DNA of 11,897 bases from NCBI GenBank assembly GCA_946410475.1, contig CAMKAM010000033.1, positions 1-11,897 on the forward strand, in the 5' to 3' direction. Positions 7,147 through 11,897 of this stretch are shown here, in pieces. A model generated the notes under the pieces. That model ran no database searches. It saw only the letters and a program-made list of their open reading frames with translations, and had not been told where the DNA came from. The translations under genes were made by a program, and so were the position numbers. How positions within the stretch are numbered: position 1 is the stretch's first letter; the number at the start of each line of letters is the position of its first letter. Source of the stretch: an uncultured Bacillota bacterium. Its GTDB lineage: Bacteria; Bacillota; Clostridia; Peptostreptococcales; Anaerovoracaceae.

Positions 7147-9735
7147 ATGAAACAGTATAATGTAACGGGGATGAGCTGCGCGGCGTGCAGCGCCAGGGTC
7201 GAGAAGGCCGTTGCCGGCGTAGCGGGAGTAAGCGAAGTCTCCGTGAGTCTTCTGACGAATTCGATGGGGGTCGAAGGCACGGCACCGGCGAAGGATATCA
7301 TCGCCGCAGTCGAAGCGGCCGGTTACGGAGCCTCCGTTAAACGAAAAGAAGACATGAATGACGCATCCACCCTCGATACGGGTGAGGATGCTCTGAAAAT
7401 GAGGCTGATCTCTTCGATCGGCTTTGTTCTGGTGCTCATGTATTTTTCGATGGGCCACATGATGTGGGGCTGGCCGGTGGGTCCGCTCGAGGGAAAGCAC
7501 TTCGCCATGGGCCTGGTGCAGATGGTCCTCGCCCTCATCGTTATGGTGATCAACAAGAAGTTCTTCATAAGCGGCTTCAGAAGCCTGGCGCACAGGGCGC
7601 CGAACATGGACACCCTGGTCGCTCTGGGCTCGGGAGCCTCGTTCATATGGAGCCTGTACGTCCTGTTCGGGCGGATACTCCCAACGGGAGAGATGGAGCC
7701 GATGTACTTTGAATCGGCCGCGATGATACTGGCTCTGATCACAGTAGGAAAACTCCTTGAGGCAAGGTCGAAGGGCAGGACGACGGACGCCCTCAAGAGC
7801 CTGATGGAGCTGGCGCCGAAGACGGCCATTCTCCTTGAAGACGGCGTCGAAAGAGAAGTCCCGATAGAGGAGATAAAGGCCGGAGATCTGTTCGCGGTCC
7901 GTCCCGGAGGTTCTGTTCCGGTAGATGGTTCAGTCGAGGAAGGCGCGACTTCGGTAGACGAGTCGATGCTGACGGGCGAGAGCATACCGGTCGACAAAGA
8001 AGCGGGAAGCGAAGTCTTCGCAGGAACGATCAATCTGCAGGGCTACATCGTATGCCGCGCGACGAGGGTCGGAGAGGATACGAGCCTTGCGGAGATCATC
8101 GGTCTGGTAAGCGACGCTCAGGCGACGAAAGCTCCGATAGCAAAGACAGCGGACAAAGTATCCGGCATATTCGTGCCGGTCGTAATAGGAATAGCACTGG
8201 TCACTCTGATCATCTGGCTGCTTGCGGGAGCGGCTACCGAGCAGGCGCTCGAAAGGGCGATCAGCGTGCTCGTCATCAGCTGCCCCTGCGCGCTCGGACT
8301 TGCAACGCCTGTAGCCATAATGGTCGCGAGCGGACTCGGCGCAAAGAACGGTATACTCTTCAAGACGGCGACGTCGCTTGAAGAAGCGGGCAAGACAGGC
8401 ATCGTCGTTATGGACAAAACAGGAACGATCACGGAAGGAAAGCCCGGCATCACGGATATACTGGCGGCCGAAGGCGTGAGCGAAGAAGAGCTCATGGACA
8501 CGGCAGGTCTACTGGAGATAAGGAGCGAGCATCCGCTGGCCCGTGCGATCACAGGAAGGCTCTCTGAGAAGCAGGCGAAGGAGATGCTGGAAGCGGATAT
8601 TGCGGACTTTGAAGTCGTCTCCGGACACGGCCTCAGGGCTGTGCTTGGTGCGGGAAGCAGAGAGCAGGCAAGCGGCGGAGCAGGCACTGAACTGAGAGGC
8701 GGTAATGCCGGCTACGTCGGTGAGGCTGCAGCCATACCGGAGGCAACGCTGAAGAGGGCCGATGAGCTTGCGGGAGAAGGAAAGACGTGTCTCTTCTTCG
8801 AGAAGGCAGGAAGTTTCCTCGGCATGATAGCAGTTGCGGATATCGTCAAGGAAGATGCGGCGCAGGCGATCGCTTCTCTTAAGGACCTCGGTCTCAGGAC
8901 CGTTATGCTTACGGGAGACAACGCTGTTACGGCCGGGGCGGTCGGAAGGCTCGCGGGAGTCGACGAAGTCATCGCAGAGGTGCTCCCTGACGGAAAGGAG
9001 AAGGCTGTCAGCTTACTGAAGGACATCGGAAAGGTCATGATGGTCGGCGACGGGATCAACGACGCGCCGGCTCTTGTAGGAGCTGACATCGGAGTCGCCA
9101 TCGGCGCTGGCACCGACGTTGCCATCGACGCGGCAGAGATAGTGCTCGCGAGAAGCAGCCTGAAAGACATCCCCGCGATGATCAGACTAAGCAGAAAAGC
9201 TCTGAAGAATATACACGAAAACCTTTTCTGGGCGTTCTTTTATAATATAATAGGTATACCGCTTGCGGCGGGTCTTTGGATACCGGTGTTCGGATGGACC
9301 CTCGGACCGATGTTCGCCGCGGCAGCGATGAGCCTGTCGAGCTTCTGCGTGGTATCGAATGCGCTGAGACTGAACTTCTACGACATATATGACTCGTCGC
9401 ACGACAGACCGTCAAAGAATAGCCTGCCAGACTCGTCACTGGAAAAGATCAGAGCGGCAGACGAAGAGATAAGAAGGATGACTGAAGAACAGAAAGCGGC
9501 CCGCGCGGCCGGGAAGGAGACCGGAATGGAAAAGACGATGAAGATCGAAGGAATGATGTGCGCTCACTGTGAGGCAACGGTAAAGAAGGCTCTCGAAGCT
9601 GTAGAAGGCGTAAGCGCAGCAGACGTAAGCCACGAGGAGGACAGGGCTATCGTTACTCTGACAGCAGAAGTTGCCGATGAGGTCCTGAAGGAAGCAGTTG
9701 AAGCGAAGGACTACGAAGTCATTTCGATCGCTTAA
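7147..9735 (+). CDS. copA: Cu(+)-exporting P1B-1-type ATPase with N- and C-terminal HMA domains
   Basis: A membrane pump of 862 residues that uses ATP to expel Cu(I) (possibly Ag(I)) from the cytoplasm. Elements in order: an N-terminal HMA domain (about 1-65) with GMSCAAC (Cys11, Cys14); helices MA and MB (from about 85); actuator TGES (276-279); the metal-binding CPC in the transport helix (Cys379, Cys381); phosphorylation site D423KTGT; nucleotide domain with SEHP (His462-Pro463) and GHG; hinge GDGINDAP (634-641). N692-x6-Y699N700 and M728SLSS732 are the Cu(I) signature residues of the last two helices. A charged linker then leads to a second HMA domain (about 794-862) with Cys805 and Cys808. 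The nucleotide domain contains a small Gly/Ala-rich insertion around 499-520. No CsoR or CopY repressor gene is seen nearby, so regulation is unclear. It lies 25 bases after scpB and 20 before the pseudouridine synthase. Confidence 0.96.
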   Translation: MKQYNVTGMSCAACSARVEKAVAGVAGVSEVSVSLLTNSMGVEGTAPAKDIIAAVEAAGYGASVKRKEDMNDASTLDTGEDALKMRLISSIGFVLVLMYFSMGHMMWGWPVGPLEGKHFAMGLVQMVLALIVMVINKKFFISGFRSLAHRAPNMDTLVALGSGASFIWSLYVLFGRILPTGEMEPMYFESAAMILALITVGKLLEARSKGRTTDALKSLMELAPKTAILLEDGVEREVPIEEIKAGDLFAVRPGGSVPVDGSVEEGATSVDESMLTGESIPVDKEAGSEVFAGTINLQGYIVCRATRVGEDTSLAEIIGLVSDAQATKAPIAKTADKVSGIFVPVVIGIALVTLIIWLLAGAATEQALERAISVLVISCPCALGLATPVAIMVASGLGAKNGILFKTATSLEEAGKTGIVVMDKTGTITEGKPGITDILAAEGVSEEELMDTAGLLEIRSEHPLARAITGRLSEKQAKEMLEADIADFEVVSGHGLRAVLGAGSREQASGGAGTELRGGNAGYVGEAAAIPEATLKRADELAGEGKTCLFFEKAGSFLGMIAVADIVKEDAAQAIASLKDLGLRTVMLTGDNAVTAGAVGRLAGVDEVIAEVLPDGKEKAVSLLKDIGKVMMVGDGINDAPALVGADIGVAIGAGTDVAIDAAEIVLARSSLKDIPAMIRLSRKALKNIHENLFWAFFYNIIGIPLAAGLWIPVFGWTLGPMFAAAAMSLSSFCVVSNALRLNFYDIYDSSHDRPSKNSLPDSSLEKIRAADEEIRRMTEEQKAARAAGKETGMEKTMKIEGMMCAHCEATVKKALEAVEGVSAADVSHEEDRAIVTLTAEVADEVLKEAVEAKDYEVISIA
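9514..9528 (+). promoter_or_regulatory. Possible internal ribosome site and ATG for a CopZ-like chaperone
   Basis: Inside copA, AAGGAGA at 9514-9520 precedes an in-frame ATG at 9526-9528 (codon 794) by five bases. Translation from here would make only the last 69 residues, a complete HMA domain with MMCAHC. The length equals that of free-standing CopZ proteins I know, such as the 69-residue Bacillus subtilis one. Use of this start is an inference, since the same bases also encode GKETG of the linker. Confidence 0.4.
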
Positions 9736-9755
9736 GATGACAGAGAGGATGAAAG

Positions 9756-10463
9756 ATGCGGCTCAATAAGTATATAGCCCAGGCGGGAGTGGCATCGCGC
9801 AGGAAGGCCGATGAGATGACGCTGGCAGGCAATGTCAAGGTCAACGGCATAGTCATGAAGGAACTCGGCTATGACGTCAAACCGGACGACAGGGTCGAAG
9901 TCAACGGAACACTGATCGGCACTTCGGAAAAACCGGTGTACATCTTCCTCAACAAGCCGAAGGGGATAATAACGTCCATGTCAGACGAGCAGGGCAGGCC
10001 CACGGTCGCCGACCTCGTATCAGACATACCGCAGAGGATATTCCCGGTCGGAAGGCTCGACAGAGACACGACGGGCCTCCTTTTGATGACCAATGACGGA
10101 GAACTGGCCAACAGGCTGGCGCACCCGAAGTTCCATATCGAAAAGACATACCGCGCTATCGTTGCGGGCGTGCTGTCGGAAAAGAAGCAGCGCATCCTGA
10201 GAAACGGCGTGGATATCGGTGGTTTCGTCACATCGCCGGCTAAGGTCGAGGTCGTGAAGCAGACGGAGAAGTCTGCTGTCGTCGACATCACTATCCACGA
10301 AGGCAAGAACCGTCAGGTCAGAAAGATGTTCAAAGCCGTCGGATGCCCCGTCAAAGAGCTCTGCAGGACGAAGATCGGAGATCTTTACCTTGCGCGCCTG
10401 AAAGAGGGCACATACAGAAAACTGACCCGCCAGGAAGTGGAATACCTGAAGGGTCAGAAGTAA
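9756..10463 (+). CDS. rluB: 23S rRNA pseudouridine synthase, RluB/RsuA family
   Basis: An RNA-modifying enzyme of 235 residues that converts a specific uridine in ribosomal RNA to pseudouridine. The N-terminal S4 RNA-binding domain (about 1-60) starts MRLNKYIAQAGVASRRKAD, as in RluB, RluF and RsuA. The catalytic domain has the family motif with GRLDRDTTGLLL (99-110), Asp102 being the catalytic nucleophile. Later motifs include the NDGELANRLAHP segment and EGKNRQVRKMF (about 180-190). RluB is the favoured member because of the scpA-scpB neighbourhood usual in Firmicutes, but the exact target uridine cannot be read from sequence. GAGAGGA at 9743-9749 is the ribosome site. An ATG at 9749 is out of frame. 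The stop is TAA at 10461-10463, and the transcript should end at the terminator 23 bases later. Confidence 0.93.
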   Translation: MRLNKYIAQAGVASRRKADEMTLAGNVKVNGIVMKELGYDVKPDDRVEVNGTLIGTSEKPVYIFLNKPKGIITSMSDEQGRPTVADLVSDIPQRIFPVGRLDRDTTGLLLMTNDGELANRLAHPKFHIEKTYRAIVAGVLSEKKQRILRNGVDIGGFVTSPAKVEVVKQTEKSAVVDITIHEGKNRQVRKMFKAVGCPVKELCRTKIGDLYLARLKEGTYRKLTRQEVEYLKGQK

Positions 10464-10483
10464 GCATCTGTTGTTCGAATGTT

Positions 10484-11362
10484 TTACAGGTCTTCGCAGT
10501 AAGCGAGGATCTGTTTTTTCATTTCCTCCGTCGCCGGCGCGAGGAAGCGGCTGTGGCCGACTGCAAGATAGATATGCCTTTCGCGCGAGGGCGTGATCGG
10601 CAGCGCCTTGATGTCGAAGCGTTCTTCGTCGACACATATCTCAGGCATGATGCAGATGCCAAGTCCCTTTTCGACCAAAGCGAGTTTTGCGTCGTCGTTA
10701 TCAAGGACGTATTCGTATTCGGTATCGACATCGAATTCTTCTATGAATTCCTGGATCTCGTCGACTACTCCGGACGAGTGATGAAGGAACGGAGCGCCTC
10801 TCATCTCGTCAGCTGATATGGAATCGGCTCTTTTCGTAACGAAGTCTTTCGGCATAGCGCACACGAGCGGCTCGCGGTGGAGTTCGAAAAGCTCGACGCC
10901 GTCGGCCGGCTTGTAGGAATCCGTTACGAAAGCAAGATCGACTGCACCTGAATCTATCCGTGAAGCTACTTCTCCGTAGGTGCCCTGCAGGACGCGGACC
11001 TTGATCTGCGGGAAGTCAGCTTTGAAAGACGCGAGGATATCCGGGAGCCATTTCAAGGTGACGCTGCTGAAAGCGGCTATCCTGACGGTACCTGACATGA
11101 TGCCGTTGAGATCGGATATCTCCTGGTTCAGCTGTTCTTCGCAGAGAAGGAGCTCTTCGACCGCCGAAAGGATCGTTTCGCCGTCTGATGTGAGATGGAT
11201 CCCGTTCCTGTTCCTTGAAAGCAAAGGAAACCCGAAGTCGGATTCGAGCTTTGCTATTATGTGGCTGATTGCCGAGGGCGTCACATGGAGGACCCTGCTG
11301 GCCTTGCTGAAACTGCCCTGGCGAACCACTGTATCGAATACATGATAATCGTAAAGAGACAT
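10484..11362 (-). CDS. LysR-family transcriptional regulator
   Basis: A DNA-binding regulator of 292 residues, the standard LysR length. The N-terminal winged helix-turn-helix (about 1-60) has SFSKASRVLHVTPSAISHII (17-36) and a typical L-E-x-x-x-G-x-x-L-x-x-R pattern after it. The linker helix and the effector-binding domain (about 88-290) follow, with TVRIAAF and a late G-L-G-I-C-I-M-P motif common to the family. The ligand and target genes are unknown. Its ATG (minus strand, 11362-11360) is fused to the upstream stop as TAATG, with no good ribosome site at normal distance, so it is probably translated by coupling to the phosphoribosyltransferase. It is not divergent from a target gene, unlike many LysR genes. 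Its 3' coding end also forms a terminator for the opposite strand. The stop is 20 bases from the rluB stop. Confidence 0.95.
   Translation of the reverse strand: MSLYDYHVFDTVVRQGSFSKASRVLHVTPSAISHIIAKLESDFGFPLLSRNRNGIHLTSDGETILSAVEELLLCEEQLNQEISDLNGIMSGTVRIAAFSSVTLKWLPDILASFKADFPQIKVRVLQGTYGEVASRIDSGAVDLAFVTDSYKPADGVELFELHREPLVCAMPKDFVTKRADSISADEMRGAPFLHHSSGVVDEIQEFIEEFDVDTEYEYVLDNDDAKLALVEKGLGICIMPEICVDEERFDIKALPITPSRERHIYLAVGHSRFLAPATEEMKKQILAYCEDL
10486..10519 (+). terminator. Intrinsic terminator for the rluB transcript
   Basis: On the plus strand, 10486-10497 and 10503-10514 form a 12-base-pair stem (two G-U wobbles, otherwise fully paired) around the five-base loop AGTAA. A run of six T (10514-10519) follows. 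Pairing is ACAGGTCTTCGC with GCGAGGATCTGT. The minus strand has no T run after the hairpin, so it acts on plus-strand transcripts only. It lies within the last codons of the convergent LysR gene. Confidence 0.85.
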
Positions 11363-11897
11363 TAGTTTGTAATGTTGCCTTCTGCGTCGAAGAGAGGCAG
11401 CTTGTGGAGGGCGATGATATCGCCTCTGTCCATAGCGTCTCCTTCAGCGAGAACGGCCATCTTGCCGACGATGTTGCCGCCGGCTTTTTCGATGAGGTTT
11501 GTCATGGAAATGAGCGAGCCTCCTGTCGAAATGACATCGTCCACAATGAGGACATCTTTGCCGCGGATCATATCCGTTTCGCGCTTTCCGATGCAGAGAG
11601 TCTGGATACCCTGAGTCGTGATCGAATCGACGTCTGTCGTGATCAGGTCTTCCATGTAGAGCTTCGGAGCCTTACGGGCTACGACGTATTCGTTCATCCC
11701 TGCCTGCCTTGCCATCTCATATACGAGCGGGATGCTCTTGGCCTCAGCGGTGAAGATGACGTCGAACTTCGGCGCGCGGGCCAGGAGTTCTTTGGCTGCT
11801 GCCTTTGTGACCTCCACGTCACCGAAGAGGATGAATGCAGCGATGCATACATCGTCTGAGACGGGGAAAAGCTGTAGATCGCGGCTTACGCCTGCTA
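11362..11897 (-). CDS. PRPP-binding phosphoribosyltransferase family protein (apt-like), N-terminus cut by window edge
   Basis: The minus-strand frame ending at TAA (11364-11362) stays open to the last base of the window, so the gene starts beyond the right edge. Residues upstream of the apparent GTG at 11817 (AGVSRDLQLF, then IAAFILFGDVEVT) read as family sequence, so that GTG is not the start. Visible are a segment FTAEAKSIPLVYEMARQAG and the PRPP-binding loop VLIVDDVISTGGS (about 11515-11553), the signature of type I phosphoribosyltransferases such as adenine phosphoribosyltransferase. It resembles a clostridial family of adenine/guanine phosphoribosyltransferase-like proteins. The base used is not certain from sequence, and xanthine or other purines remain possible. 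It overlaps the LysR gene start by one base and is likely co-transcribed with it, upstream. Its start, promoter and any purine riboswitch are outside the window. Confidence 0.88.
   Translation of the reverse strand, partial: AGVSRDLQLFPVSDDVCIAAFILFGDVEVTKAAAKELLARAPKFDVIFTAEAKSIPLVYEMARQAGMNEYVVARKAPKLYMEDLITTDVDSITTQGIQTLCIGKRETDMIRGKDVLIVDDVISTGGSLISMTNLIEKAGGNIVGKMAVLAEGDAMDRGDIIALHKLPLFDAEGNITN

Noticed and set aside
6528..7593. Overlapping minus-strand open frames (6528-7301 and 6868-7593) over scpB and the copA start
   Set aside because: Composition is low-conservation and the coding strand is fully explained by ScpB and CopA.
9698..9738. TTGAAG at 9698-9703 as -35 of a promoter for rluB
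   Set aside because: At 16-18 bases spacing the downstream hexamers do not resemble TATAAT, and the gene is 20 bases after copA with a normal ribosome site.
11815..11817. GTG at 11817 as the start of the phosphoribosyltransferase
   Set aside because: The frame continues upstream to the window end with family-like residues (IAAFILFGDVEVT), so the true start is outside the window.

Overview
The window is ordinary-looking chromosomal DNA, almost fully coding, from what is most likely a Clostridia-type Firmicute (Bacillota) of moderate GC. I base this on the atpA-G-D-C order, the AGGAGG-like ribosome sites, the short intergenic gaps, and the ScpA, ScpB and RluB proteins, which look like Gram-positive forms. 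The genus cannot be fixed from the sequence. I see no tRNA, rRNA, CRISPR array, insertion sequence, phage gene or long repeat. No stretch over 60 bases lacks a gene.

Layout. Positions 2-3114 hold the 3' end of an F1Fo ATP synthase operon: the end of atpA, then atpG, atpD and atpC, encoding the F1 head and stalk. Without a gap that could hold a terminator, the same strand continues into a putative lipoprotein resembling ABC substrate-binding proteins (3118-4026) and a ten-helix EamA/DMT exporter (4031-4948). A consensus-like sigma-A promoter (4945-4973) overlaps the exporter stop codon. It should start a new unit: an Asp/Glu racemase (5001-5717), then scpA and scpB (5722-7121), the two non-SMC subunits of the chromosome condensin. 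These are followed by a P1B-1 copper ATPase (7147-9735) and an RluB/RsuA pseudouridine synthase (9756-10463). The unit ends at a strong intrinsic terminator (10486-10519).

That terminator lies inside the last codons of a convergent LysR-family regulator gene (10484-11362, minus). The regulator is joined by a TAATG stop/start overlap to an upstream PRPP-binding phosphoribosyltransferase gene. That gene is open to the window edge (11362-11897, minus), so it is truncated here.

How the genes relate. The atp genes form one complex, and ScpA and ScpB act together with Smc, which is not in the window. RluB beside scpAB is a familiar Firmicute neighbourhood, and copA is inserted in it. I see no new multi-gene system. 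The most interesting signals are small: a possible internal translation start in copA that would release a 69-residue CopZ-like copper chaperone, the terminator encoded inside an opposing gene's coding end, and the lipoprotein/exporter pair attached to the atp operon.
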